Shown in pieces: positions 8,167-17,371 of a DNA stretch of 64,000 nt. The notes beneath the pieces were generated by a model. It had not been told where the DNA came from and did no database searches. It saw nothing but the letters and a program-made list of their open reading frames with translations. This stretch comes from JAGTVG01 sp964543195 (lineage in GTDB: Bacteria; Bacteroidota; Bacteroidia; Cytophagales; Cyclobacteriaceae). Both the position numbers and the translations under genes were made by a program. Every line of letters starts with the position of its first letter. Positions within the stretch are counted from its first letter, which is position 1. The stretch is taken from NCBI GenBank assembly GCA_964543195.1, contig CAZIXF010000015.1:33118-97117 (forward strand), given 5' to 3'.

Positions 8167-9717
8167 TTACTTCACGATATATAATTCCAGGCTGGTAACC
8201 ATAACTTCACCGCCTTCGGCATACAGTTTCAGTCCCTTTTCCTCATTTTCAGGAAAAACCTGATCGGTGATCACCCGGTATCCGTCCTCAGCAAAAACCT
8301 CCACTACCGATTGATCGACTATTATGTCCAGTTTCAATTTATTATCCTCAAGTGAAAGCGGCGCATATTCAATGCTTGGAAAATCATCATGGAAACGTAT
8401 ATTCCCCGATTCTTTTCTGTTGATAAACAGTTGTTCATCATCGACCTTATAACCAACCACAGTCCTTTCCGATCCTCCCCTCAATACTTCTACACCAAAC
8501 TCCCCGGCACTATGGTTCTCCAATTCCATGATCAGGCGGTACGATCCCGAAGAGATATCATTCAGCAACGGATCATCCGCCGTGATGGCATGATCTTCAT
8601 GAACTACTTTTTCAAACTGGGTCACATAATTATATACCGAGGTCACCGGGTTCTGGATCAGTCGCCATTCTCCATTCACCTCCCTTAAAGTGAGTTCTCT
8701 TGGAATCGACATCATTCCTCTCCAGGGTGAGGTAGGAATGCTGTTGGCATAACGCCAGTTATTGACCCATCCCACCAGGACCGGATTCAGCCCTGGAGGC
8801 AAGTTGTTATAGGTGATCGCCGCATAAAAATCTTTGCCAAAATCCAGCCAATTCGGTTTCTCAGTAGATCCTTCGGCGGTAAATTTGTTCCCGTCGAAAT
8901 TTCCAATGAAGTACTGCATGCCTGTGAAACTATCATACTGACTGCCGGAGGAGATTATAAGAACCCATTTCCGGGTATCCTGTCCTTCTACCGGCACCTG
9001 AACCAGATCCGGACATTCCCAGATCATGCTGGTATCTCCCTGGTTCCCGAATTCTCCCGTCAGATCCCAGTCGATAATATTATCCGATTCATAAAACTGG
9101 ACCTTATGTTCCAGGGGCACACTCACTACCATGACCCATTTTTCTTCCGGCTCAAACCAGAATACCTTGGGATCCCTGAAATCCTTTTTATTGATATCAA
9201 GTACCGGATTACTTTCATATTTCTGCCATGTGCGTCCCTGATCATTGCTGTATCCAATGGATTGATATTGAGCTTCATCCTCAACATGTGATGTATAAAT
9301 GGCGATAAGGCAATCCTCACCTTTACATAATCCGCTGGTATTATTATAATCCACCACAGCGCTTCCGCTGAATATCATTTCATCGTCCTCTTCATAAATC
9401 GCCACAGGCTGATGGACCCACTCCACAAGATCGTTACTCACCGCATGTCCCCAGCTCATATGACCCCATTGAATTCCATAAGGATTATACTGATAAAATA
9501 AATGATATTCCCCGTTATAATGAACCAGTCCGTTCGGGTCGTTGGTCCAGTTCTCGGCAGGAGTGAAATGAAAAACGGGCCTGTATTTTTCCAGGTCATC
9601 GAGGCTGATTGTGGGGGGTTCCTGTCCGTCTTCAGCATCCCGTTCCTGCCGGAGCTGCTCACAGGATATAAAAGTCAAAATAAAGAATATTGTTAACAGT
9701 CTGAATGTATAGTTCAT
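8167..9717 (-). CDS. GH32 family fructanase (levanase/inulinase-like), lipoprotein
   Basis: A 516-residue protein starting at the ATG at 9717, which gives a lipoprotein signal (FILTFISCEQ, Cys19). The five-bladed propeller of GH32 is clear: NWTNDPNG with nucleophile Asp60, WGHAVSNDL, FSGSAVV, FRDPKVFW carrying the transition-state Asp, and IWECPDLVQ with acid/base Glu234. A C-terminal beta-sandwich ends in DQSVVEVFAEDG, typical of exo-acting fructan hydrolases. It would release fructose from levan or inulin type chains, or from sucrose. The start follows the stop of CRTAC1-like B by one base, so the two are almost certainly translated from one mRNA. Levan versus inulin preference is not evident. 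Confidence 0.93.
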   Translation of the reverse strand: MNYTFRLLTIFFILTFISCEQLRQERDAEDGQEPPTISLDDLEKYRPVFHFTPAENWTNDPNGLVHYNGEYHLFYQYNPYGIQWGHMSWGHAVSNDLVEWVHQPVAIYEEDDEMIFSGSAVVDYNNTSGLCKGEDCLIAIYTSHVEDEAQYQSIGYSNDQGRTWQKYESNPVLDINKKDFRDPKVFWFEPEEKWVMVVSVPLEHKVQFYESDNIIDWDLTGEFGNQGDTSMIWECPDLVQVPVEGQDTRKWVLIISSGSQYDSFTGMQYFIGNFDGNKFTAEGSTEKPNWLDFGKDFYAAITYNNLPPGLNPVLVGWVNNWRYANSIPTSPWRGMMSIPRELTLREVNGEWRLIQNPVTSVYNYVTQFEKVVHEDHAITADDPLLNDISSGSYRLIMELENHSAGEFGVEVLRGGSERTVVGYKVDDEQLFINRKESGNIRFHDDFPSIEYAPLSLEDNKLKLDIIVDQSVVEVFAEDGYRVITDQVFPENEEKGLKLYAEGGEVMVTSLELYIVK

Positions 9718-9718
9718 C

Positions 9719-12700
9719 TTATTGGTCCGGGTTAATTTTAAATACCTGAACACGCTCATTATTACGTGCTACTATAAGTAATTTACCCAATTTTGTGTCA
9801 ATAGTGAAAAGATCCCGGATTTCATTTTCCAGCCGCATCCCTGAATGCGAGGGTGGCACCCGTTCAAAATTCCCTTTACCATCCCCTATCAAATATTCGC
9901 CATAACTGGCATCATACCGTCCGACTTCGGGTTTAACCATATACAGATTACCCCCCATGATCAAGTCCTCATTACCATCCCGGTTTATATCATCAATGCT
10001 TACGGCGTATACCGGAGAAAACTGCACTTCCGTTTGCAGCGGTTTCAGCCGGAATGTTCCGTCACCGTTATTGATGATCAATGAAGTAGCCATCACTGCG
10101 GCTTTCACTTTAACCGAATTCTCCAGCTGGGTGGGTGAAAAAATATCCTCGATAGTCTGGTCCTTATAAAGGGTATATTGGGGATATTTATCTTTCAGGA
10201 AAGGTAATTGATTGATCAGGTCATGTTTCAGGGCCATCGGATACGAAGAATCCCCGTTATAGGTGCAGATGATCTGTTCGGCAATACCGTTCCGGTCGAA
10301 GTCATTCGTATACATGGTAACGGGTTTCTCGATCGAAGCTTTAAACCTGCTGTTATATCCATGATTCCCTGCCACAAAATCGATATCCCCATCTTTGTCC
10401 AGATCACCGGAAGCGATACAATTCCACCATCCATGACTGTTCGATAGTCCGGCTTCTTCCGTACGATCGGTGAATTTGCCGTTTTCGTTCACCAAAATCT
10501 TTACCGGCATCCATTCACCGGTAATTATCATGTCCAGATCCCCATCGCCATCTATATCAGCCCACTGCATATCGGTAACCAGGCCAATCCTGTTCAGGTC
10601 CGGAGCCACTTCCGCGGTAACATCCCTGAAATTCCCGGTACCGTCGTTATCAAGTATATAACTGCTTGCCGGCACTCCATAAAGAAAGGGGATCAACCGT
10701 ATGCCTACAAACAATTCCATCACACCGTCATCATCAAAGTCGGCTGCTCTTACACAGGAGCTGCTCTCAAATTTTGAGGCAGGAAGGATCTGATCGGATT
10801 TTATGAACCGGCCATTACCCTGGTTAAAATAAAGACGGTCGATCAGGGCCGATGAACTGGTCGGAAACTCATTACCCCCGGAAGTCACATAAAGATCGAG
10901 ATCTCCATCATTGTCGGCATCGAAAAATTCTGCATCCGTATCTTCCGAAACTTTATCCTTTTCAAAAAGAGCTGTATTGGTCCTTATAAAATTCCCCTCT
11001 TCCTGTTGAACAAACAATCCGCCTGGACTATCCTTGGCACCCCCGATATATATATCTTCAAGACCATCTCCGTTGACATCCCCTTTAACCATCTTCGGGC
11101 CCTCGGTGGATTTCATATGGTAGATCAGGCTTTCCCGGTTAAAATCAACGAAATAGTTTTCCTCATGCCGGTAATCCAATACCTCAGGATTAAAAAGTTC
11201 CGCAAACTGCTTCTGCCTCTTACCTTCCTTTTGAACAGGAGGATTTTTCATTATAACTGCATCCGATTGATCCAGGGCTATCAGTGTATCTGCCGGCAAA
11301 TCCCTTAAGACCGTAAATCTTTTGTCAGGCCATTCCACGATCAGTGAATCGATCCTGGAAATTTGTCCGAGACCCAGCAGGGGCCTATGGTCTACGGTGG
11401 ATTGAAATCCCCGCATAGGCATCTGTTCAATATACCTTACCTGGTTTCCGGAAAAAACCATAATCCGGGCTCCAATTGCAAACCTGTTTTTTTCCCCGCC
11501 TTTCAGGTCAAATGCGATATAATGATTATCCGGTTTGTACTGCCTTGACTGATTATTATAGACAAAAGCCGGCATGTTCACATTATTGACCACCAGGTCA
11601 AGATCACCGTCATTATCCAGATCCCCGTAGGCCGAACCATTGGAATGACTGGGTGTAGCCAGACCCCACTTGGCTGCCTGATCCTCGAATTGGTAATTTC
11701 CCAGATTCTGAAAGGCATAACTTGATATTTTTACGGAAGGAATGGCCTCGATAAGCCGTGCATAATCCACATTATTATCGGTGATGATCATCCGCATCAC
11801 CCTGGGATTGGCAAAATACTGGATATAGTCCTGATCGGTCAGGTCCTGGTATATGCCATTGGCTACAAAAAGATCCTTCATCCCGTCATTATCCATATCA
11901 AAGATCAGGGCTCCCCAACTCCAGTCCGTGGCATGTACCCCTGCCAGCCGGCCGATCTCACTGAAGGTGCCGTCGGCGTTATTGAGATGAAGCATGTTCC
12001 TGGTAAACTGGTGATAATATCCGAACTTAAATCCTTTTTCATAGTTCGCCCAGTTATCGAAAGTGGTTTTGGTCTTAATCCGGTCGTTGTATTCGGGAAG
12101 CATGTCAGTGACAAATATCTCGGGGTACATGTCGTTGTTGATATCGGCCATGTCAGAACCCATGGAAGCAGCGCTGATTGACCGCATCATATCCTCCAGC
12201 TTTTCAGTAAATGTCCCGTCCCGGTTATTTATATACAGATAATCCTTTTCGAAAAAATCATTGGACACGTAGATATCGAACCAGCCATCCTGGTTGACAT
12301 CGCCAACCGTCACTCCCAGTCCGAATCCGATTATGCTTCCATAGATCCCTGCTTCAATGCTTACATCCACAAACCGGCTACCGTCATTCCTGAATAACTT
12401 ATCCCCTCCCACGGTGTCGCGCAAATGCCGCTGATTATCCTCGAGGTTAAAACTGCCGATGGCCTTGTGGAAGTTATTCAGAAGATAGAGATCGAGATCT
12501 CCATCCCTGTCGTAATCAAAAAAAGCAGCATGGATAGAAAATCCGCGATCGTCTATGCCGTATTCTTTGGCTGCTTCCCTGAAAGTGAGGTCACCATTAT
12601 TGATGAACAGCTCATTCTCCCGTTTATCCCCTTCCTTATCGCCGGAATTGCAGACGTAGATGTCGAGCCAGCCATCTCCATTGATATCAACCATGCTGAC

Positions 12701-13090
12701 TCCCGTGGACCAGGCTTTGGTTCCGCCTACGCCTGCTGATCCGGTTATATCTTCAAACTGGAAATCACCCTTGTTCAGATAGAGCCGGTTCGAGTGCATG
12801 TTGGACGTGAAATAAATGTCGATCAGGCCATCGTTGTTGATATCACCCAGACCGACCCCACCACCGTTATAAAAATTCCGGTACCGGTAAATATTGAATT
12901 CTTCCTTATAATCGAGCCGGTTTACAAAATCAACCCTGGTATGTTCTGCCGGCATCTCGACGAACAGCGCATCCCTGTCAGTTTTTAGCATCTGCTGGCA
13001 ACTTGTAGGCAGGATCAAAAATGCCAGCGGTAACAGGGCCCGATACAGGTAAAAGTTCCTTAAAAATATATGTGATAAAATAGTATTCAC
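9719..13090 (-). CDS. CRTAC1-like VCBS/FG-GAP and ASPIC/UnbV protein B, lipoprotein
   Basis: About 1123 residues with about 14 calcium-type loops of form DxDxDGxxD (for example DINNDGLID, DYDRDGDLD, DADNDGDLD, DIDGDGDLD), which would build seven-bladed propellers. Between the two propeller halves is an ASPIC/UnbV domain (RGFQSTVDHRPLLGLGQ, then DSLIVEWPDKR). The signal ends in LILPTSCQQ, a lipobox. There is no ATG before the signal: GTG at 13090 gives a compact signal and is preferred, while TTG at 13096 is the alternative. It is a paralogue of CRTAC1-like A and directly precedes GH32. A surface-exposed glycan-binding or scaffold role fits the context, but no function is established for these proteins. 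Confidence 0.87.
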   Translation of the reverse strand: MNTILSHIFLRNFYLYRALLPLAFLILPTSCQQMLKTDRDALFVEMPAEHTRVDFVNRLDYKEEFNIYRYRNFYNGGGVGLGDINNDGLIDIYFTSNMHSNRLYLNKGDFQFEDITGSAGVGGTKAWSTGVSMVDINGDGWLDIYVCNSGDKEGDKRENELFINNGDLTFREAAKEYGIDDRGFSIHAAFFDYDRDGDLDLYLLNNFHKAIGSFNLEDNQRHLRDTVGGDKLFRNDGSRFVDVSIEAGIYGSIIGFGLGVTVGDVNQDGWFDIYVSNDFFEKDYLYINNRDGTFTEKLEDMMRSISAASMGSDMADINNDMYPEIFVTDMLPEYNDRIKTKTTFDNWANYEKGFKFGYYHQFTRNMLHLNNADGTFSEIGRLAGVHATDWSWGALIFDMDNDGMKDLFVANGIYQDLTDQDYIQYFANPRVMRMIITDNNVDYARLIEAIPSVKISSYAFQNLGNYQFEDQAAKWGLATPSHSNGSAYGDLDNDGDLDLVVNNVNMPAFVYNNQSRQYKPDNHYIAFDLKGGEKNRFAIGARIMVFSGNQVRYIEQMPMRGFQSTVDHRPLLGLGQISRIDSLIVEWPDKRFTVLRDLPADTLIALDQSDAVIMKNPPVQKEGKRQKQFAELFNPEVLDYRHEENYFVDFNRESLIYHMKSTEGPKMVKGDVNGDGLEDIYIGGAKDSPGGLFVQQEEGNFIRTNTALFEKDKVSEDTDAEFFDADNDGDLDLYVTSGGNEFPTSSSALIDRLYFNQGNGRFIKSDQILPASKFESSSCVRAADFDDDGVMELFVGIRLIPFLYGVPASSYILDNDGTGNFRDVTAEVAPDLNRIGLVTDMQWADIDGDGDLDMIITGEWMPVKILVNENGKFTDRTEEAGLSNSHGWWNCIASGDLDKDGDIDFVAGNHGYNSRFKASIEKPVTMYTNDFDRNGIAEQIICTYNGDSSYPMALKHDLINQLPFLKDKYPQYTLYKDQTIEDIFSPTQLENSVKVKAAVMATSLIINNGDGTFRLKPLQTEVQFSPVYAVSIDDINRDGNEDLIMGGNLYMVKPEVGRYDASYGEYLIGDGKGNFERVPPSHSGMRLENEIRDLFTIDTKLGKLLIVARNNERVQVFKINPDQ

Positions 13091-13156
13091 TTCCAATTCG
13101 GTGATATTTTCTAATCCGTTTACAATACAGAATTTTTCCGCTGGCTGGTATTCCGC

Positions 13157-13798
13157 TTATCCGTCACCTTTTTTTTCCAATGCATCCAGCAAGGGGTTCC
13201 CCGGTTCCCCATCCACCTCCTGATCCTGTTGCTTTTGAAGTTCTTCCAGTTCCTTTTCTACCAGAAGATCCGAGAAGACCACCCATACATACTGATCATC
13301 CTGTTTGGAAATGCTGATCTGCCGGTTTCCATCTACTTTTATATAGGCCATGCCTCTTTCCGGATGCCGCACTTTCATGAAATCATCCCCATAGGCTTGT
13401 TTATAGACATTCAAAAGCTTTTGCTGCAGGCTGTCGGCAGAAAGATGGGTGTTCCAGGGTGCCCAGGCTTCGTAATTGAATTTAACGGGCATCCTCCAGA
13501 TCCTTCCCTTATAAAAATCGGGGTAGAAATTCATATCGATTGAAGATCCCAATGTATCGATTTCATACAACACGGTCGTATTATTGGTGCCCTGTCTGAT
13601 CAGCCCCTGTTTATTCAGTTCCCAGCATTGTCCATAAAACTGTTTGTCCGTCATTCCCAACCTTAATCCCAGGAAAAGACTGTCATGTCTTTCTCCACTT
13701 GCAATTTCTTTATTGATCATTCGCTCGTACCGGTCGCGCGGCGTACAGGCCAGTATCAGACCGGCAGCAATCACCATAACTATATATTTAATCCTCAT
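13157..13798 (-). CDS. Lipoprotein of unknown function between two CRTAC1-like genes
   Basis: 213 residues. The N-terminus is a lipoprotein signal (GLILACTPRDR), followed by a mixed soluble domain with no family I recognise. Visible traits are SLFLGLRLGMTDKQFYGQCW near 42, WAPWNTHLSADSLQQKLL near 110, and a charged Gln/Glu-rich tail (EKELEELQKQQDQE). The LGLRLGMT-like opening resembles small domains with a conserved GMS/GMT turn, but I do not assign one. The start overlaps the end of CRTAC1-like A by 11 bp and the gene ends 66 bp before CRTAC1-like B, so it is likely co-expressed and may act with one of them. Confidence 0.85.
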   Translation of the reverse strand: MRIKYIVMVIAAGLILACTPRDRYERMINKEIASGERHDSLFLGLRLGMTDKQFYGQCWELNKQGLIRQGTNNTTVLYEIDTLGSSIDMNFYPDFYKGRIWRMPVKFNYEAWAPWNTHLSADSLQQKLLNVYKQAYGDDFMKVRHPERGMAYIKVDGNRQISISKQDDQYVWVVFSDLLVEKELEELQKQQDQEVDGEPGNPLLDALEKKGDG

Positions 13799-16700
13799 GC
13801 CTATTTATTTTAAACAGTTTCAGTTTTTGGTTATTCCTTGCGAAAACAAGATATCGATTTTCCCCGATGGTTATTTCCTGAATATCCCTGATTTCTCCTT
13901 TAAGAAATAATCCCGATTCCCTGTAAGGTAAAAAATTAAAACGGCCCGAGCCGTCGCCGGCAAGAAATATCCCATAGGTCGCATCATAGATCCCCGTCTC
14001 AGGTTTGGCCCGATAAAGATTCCCGCCCATCACGATATCGAGATTTCCATCGCCGTTGAGATCATCAGCATGGATCGCATACACCGGAGCAAACTGCGCT
14101 TCGCGCGGCAACATCCTTTTCTCAAATTTTCCCTGACCATCATTGATGAAAACACAGGTAGACAAATTTACTACATTTAGTGTTAAAGCCTTGTCAATCT
14201 GTTCGATGGTAAAGATATCATTTATGGTCTGATTTTTATAATCCGCATAGGTTGGATATTTTTTCTTCAATCCCGGTAGCTGGCTGACCAGGTCATGTTT
14301 CATGATCATGGGATAGGCCGTATCCCCGTTAAAAGTGGTGATGATTTGCTCAATCGTCCCATTTTGATCGAAATCATTGACATACATGGTGACCGGTTTT
14401 TCAACCGAAGCTTTGAATTTTGAGTTCAAACCATGATTCCCCGCAATGATATCCGGATGCCCGTCTGCATCCAGATCGGCTATCCTGAGTGTATGATACC
14501 AGCCTTCCGTGGCTTCCATACCCCATTCCAGGGACCGGTCGGTAAAATAACCGTTTTCATTGATCAGGATCTTTACCGGCATATAATCCCCGGCTATTAT
14601 CATATCAGCATCTCCATCGGTATCCACATCGGCCCATTCCATAGCGGTGATCATGCCAATCCCGGATAAATCCGGAGCCCTTTCAGCGGTAACATTGTTA
14701 AAATTCCCTTCCCCGTCATTTTCCAGCAGATATCCATTTACAGGATTTCCGTAGTAAAAAGGCATGAGCCTGATGCCTGCAAACAGATCGATATCCCCAT
14801 CCCCATCATAATCATAAGCCTTAATTACGGAGGTACTTTCAAATTTGCCTGACGGAAGAATCTGATCGCTGCGCGTGAACAGACCTTGACCGTCATTAAA
14901 ATACAGGCGGTCGATCAGGGCGCTTGAGCTGGAGGGAAATTCGGCCCCGCCACATGCCACATAAAGATCCATATCCCCGTCGTTGTCGGCATCGAAAAAC
15001 AGGCAATCGGTATCTTCTGAAATTTTATCCTTTTCAAAAAGAGCCTGATTCGATGAGGTGAAGCTTCCATCTTTTTGCTGGATATAAAGCCTTCCGGGAG
15101 AATCCTTTGCACCCCCGATATACATGTCATCAAGTCCATCATTGTTCACGTCAGCCACATCCATGGCAGGACCCTCACTGGAACGCATATGGAATAACAA
15201 CCTGCTCCTTTCGAATTCATTGAATTCATTTTCATGATGAACGTAGTCAATGATCTTTTCCACATCTACGATTGCTTTTAAAACCGGAGTATGATCCTCA
15301 TTTATTTTTTTCATTCCTGGGCTCCTGGCATCCCTGATATCAAGCTCAAGTATCTGATTCGTATTAATTTCATACAGGGTCGTTTGCCGGTTGTCGGGCC
15401 AGTTAATCACCAGTGAATCAATCAGGGTAATATCACCCAATCCAAAGATCAGCCTGGAATCCACATTCGACTGAAAACCCCTGGCCGGGATCATTTCCTG
15501 ATAAAACTGTTGCCGGCCGGCATATAGTGCCGCATTGGCCCCGATAGCATTTTTGTTTTTTTTGTTTCCTGTAAGCTTAAGCGTGAGATAATGATGATCT
15601 GTATTTTCGGTAACTAGACTTTTATAAATAAAAGGAGGCATATTCACATTGTTTATCACAAGATCCAGGTCTCCATCGTTATCCAGGTCGGCGTATGCTG
15701 CCCCATTCGAATGAGACGGCTTATCAAGGCCCCAGGAAGCCGCTTGGTTCTCAAAAACAAGGTCTTTCCGATTCCGGAATGCATAATTCGGCACCCGTTC
15801 GGAAGGAATGGCATCGATCATTTTAAGAATGGCCTGTTCTTCGGTCCGGATCATATTTCGCACGATGGCCGGATCTGAATAAAAATTGAGATAATCCTGA
15901 TCGAGAAGGTCCTTAAATATGCCGTTAGCCACAAAAATATCTTTCCAGCCGTCGTTATCCATATCGAAGACCAGGGCTCCCCAGCTCCAGTCGGTAGCAT
16001 ATACACCTGCGTACCGGCCGATTTCACTGAATGATCCGTTCCGGTTATTTAACTGCAGTACGTTCCGGGCAAATTGCCTGTAGTATCCCTGTTCTATATT
16101 GAACCGGTATCTTTCCCAGGTCTCATAGACGACCTTGGTCTTCAACCTGTCCTCCGGTTCCGGGAGCATTTCTGTTACAAAGATCTCCGGATGACCGTCG
16201 TTATTAATATCGGCCATATCGGCTCCCATGGATCCCAGGCTGAGCTCGCGGATATGATCTTCAAGCTCTTCCCTGAAAGTACCATCCTGCCGGTTGATAT
16301 ACAAATAATCCTTTTCGTAAAAATCATTGGATACATAAATGTCGAGCCAGCCATCCTTATTGATATCTCCCACGGTCACGCCTAGTCCAAAGCCAATAGC
16401 ACTTCCGTAAATATTTGCTTCCTCGCTGATGTCGACAAAAAGCCCGTCATCATTCCGGTAAAATTTATTTCCTCCTAAAGGGTCTCTTATCTTTCTCTGA
16501 TCCTTTCTGAGCTCATAGCCTGTAACTGATTGGAATGAGTTATTGAGCAGGTAACAATCCAGGTCGCCGTCTTTGTCATAATCAAAAAAAGCAGCATGGG
16601 TGGAAAGCCCTTTATTGTCGAGGCCGTATTCCTTTGCCTTTTCCGTGAAGGTCAGGTCGCCGTTATTGATAAAAAGTTCGTTATGCCTGTTTTCGGTATC

Positions 16701-17129
16701 CGGATCACCCGATTTACAGACATAGATATCCAGCCAGCCATCACCGTTTATGTCGGCCATACTCACGCCGGTGGACCAGACGCCGGGACAGGCGACACCG
16801 GCTTTGACTGTTATATCTTTGAACCTGAAATTACCTTTATTCAGATATAGCTTATTATCGACGATATTGCCGGTAAAATAGAGGTCGGGAAGACCATCGT
16901 TATTGATATCACCGATACCGACACCACCTCCATTATAGAAATTACGATAGGTATAGGTATTGTATTCTTCGGTATATTCCACCTGGTTGATAAAATCGAT
17001 TCCGACGGATTTGTTATCCTGAAGGATAAAGAGTGCCTCACCGGATCCCGCATCCGTTTTTCTGCCGGTCTCACAGGATAACAGCATGGCCAGCAGAATA
17101 AAATAACAGGTAATTTCAGGTACTCTCAT
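13788..17129 (-). CDS. CRTAC1-like VCBS/FG-GAP and ASPIC/UnbV protein A, lipoprotein
   Basis: 1113 residues with a lipoprotein signal (LLAMLLSCETG). About 14 calcium-type loops occur along its length (DINNDGLPD, DINGDGWLD, DYDKDGDLD, DLDNDGDLD, DYDGDGDID, DLNGDGNLD and others), predicting two beta-propellers. The ASPIC/UnbV domain lies near the middle (ARGFQSNVDSRLIFGLGD, then DSLVINWPDNR). It is clearly homologous end to end with CRTAC1-like B. The gene has its own canonical promoter (17191-17221) after a terminator that follows susD, so it probably starts a second transcript reading into the lipoprotein, B and GH32 genes. Calcium-stabilised extracellular binding is a reasonable inference. 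Enzymatic activity is not suggested by any motif seen. Confidence 0.88.
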   Translation of the reverse strand: MRVPEITCYFILLAMLLSCETGRKTDAGSGEALFILQDNKSVGIDFINQVEYTEEYNTYTYRNFYNGGGVGIGDINNDGLPDLYFTGNIVDNKLYLNKGNFRFKDITVKAGVACPGVWSTGVSMADINGDGWLDIYVCKSGDPDTENRHNELFINNGDLTFTEKAKEYGLDNKGLSTHAAFFDYDKDGDLDCYLLNNSFQSVTGYELRKDQRKIRDPLGGNKFYRNDDGLFVDISEEANIYGSAIGFGLGVTVGDINKDGWLDIYVSNDFYEKDYLYINRQDGTFREELEDHIRELSLGSMGADMADINNDGHPEIFVTEMLPEPEDRLKTKVVYETWERYRFNIEQGYYRQFARNVLQLNNRNGSFSEIGRYAGVYATDWSWGALVFDMDNDGWKDIFVANGIFKDLLDQDYLNFYSDPAIVRNMIRTEEQAILKMIDAIPSERVPNYAFRNRKDLVFENQAASWGLDKPSHSNGAAYADLDNDGDLDLVINNVNMPPFIYKSLVTENTDHHYLTLKLTGNKKNKNAIGANAALYAGRQQFYQEMIPARGFQSNVDSRLIFGLGDITLIDSLVINWPDNRQTTLYEINTNQILELDIRDARSPGMKKINEDHTPVLKAIVDVEKIIDYVHHENEFNEFERSRLLFHMRSSEGPAMDVADVNNDGLDDMYIGGAKDSPGRLYIQQKDGSFTSSNQALFEKDKISEDTDCLFFDADNDGDMDLYVACGGAEFPSSSSALIDRLYFNDGQGLFTRSDQILPSGKFESTSVIKAYDYDGDGDIDLFAGIRLMPFYYGNPVNGYLLENDGEGNFNNVTAERAPDLSGIGMITAMEWADVDTDGDADMIIAGDYMPVKILINENGYFTDRSLEWGMEATEGWYHTLRIADLDADGHPDIIAGNHGLNSKFKASVEKPVTMYVNDFDQNGTIEQIITTFNGDTAYPMIMKHDLVSQLPGLKKKYPTYADYKNQTINDIFTIEQIDKALTLNVVNLSTCVFINDGQGKFEKRMLPREAQFAPVYAIHADDLNGDGNLDIVMGGNLYRAKPETGIYDATYGIFLAGDGSGRFNFLPYRESGLFLKGEIRDIQEITIGENRYLVFARNNQKLKLFKINRHED

Positions 17130-17190
17130 TTCTTTCTCCAGAAGGTGCCCGGAAGGTTTCCCGAAAGGGTATATCTATTATTAATATATT

Positions 17191-17221
17191 CAAAAATAGG
17201 ACAGAAGCATGAAAAAACAAA
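17191..17221 (-). promoter_or_regulatory. Bacteroidota-type promoter for CRTAC1-like A
   Basis: On the minus strand the sequence is TTTG (17218-17221), a 19-bp spacer, then TATTTTTG (17191-17198). This matches the TTTG-N19-TAnnTTTG pattern of the primary sigma factor of Bacteroidota. It is 62 bp upstream of the ATG at 17129. Confidence 0.7.
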
Positions 17222-17241
17222 CAGTCCATGCATGGCTCTCA

Positions 17242-17308
17242 ACTCATCGTATGACTTGCCAGTACTCATCGCATGACTCCAAGTCATCCGATGAGTCATA
17301 CAATGAGT
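17242..17308. promoter_or_regulatory. Four-copy 15-bp dyad cluster upstream of CRTAC1-like A promoter
   Basis: The motif ACTCATCGTATGACT occurs at 17242-17256 and, with one change, at 17264-17278. It recurs inverted at 17282-17296 (AGTCATCCGATGAGT) and 17294-17308 (AGTCATACAATGAGT). The two forward copies are 22 bp apart. The cluster starts 20 bp upstream of the -33 box, which is a typical position for activator sites. It could also fold into hairpins in RNA. Which protein might bind is unknown. Confidence 0.6.
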
Positions 17309-17319
17309 ATGAATTCCAT

Positions 17320-17357
17320 AAAAAAAGCGGGCAGGTATAACCGGCCCGCTTTTTTAT
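17320..17357. terminator. Rho-independent terminator after susD
   Basis: The stem GCGGGC/GCCCGC is extended by an A tract before and a T tract after, and the loop is about 11 nt. It works in either direction by sequence and lies 15 bp past the susD stop. It probably limits, but may not abolish, read-through into CRTAC1-like A. Confidence 0.8.
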
Positions 17358-17371
17358 TACTGTTTTTATGA

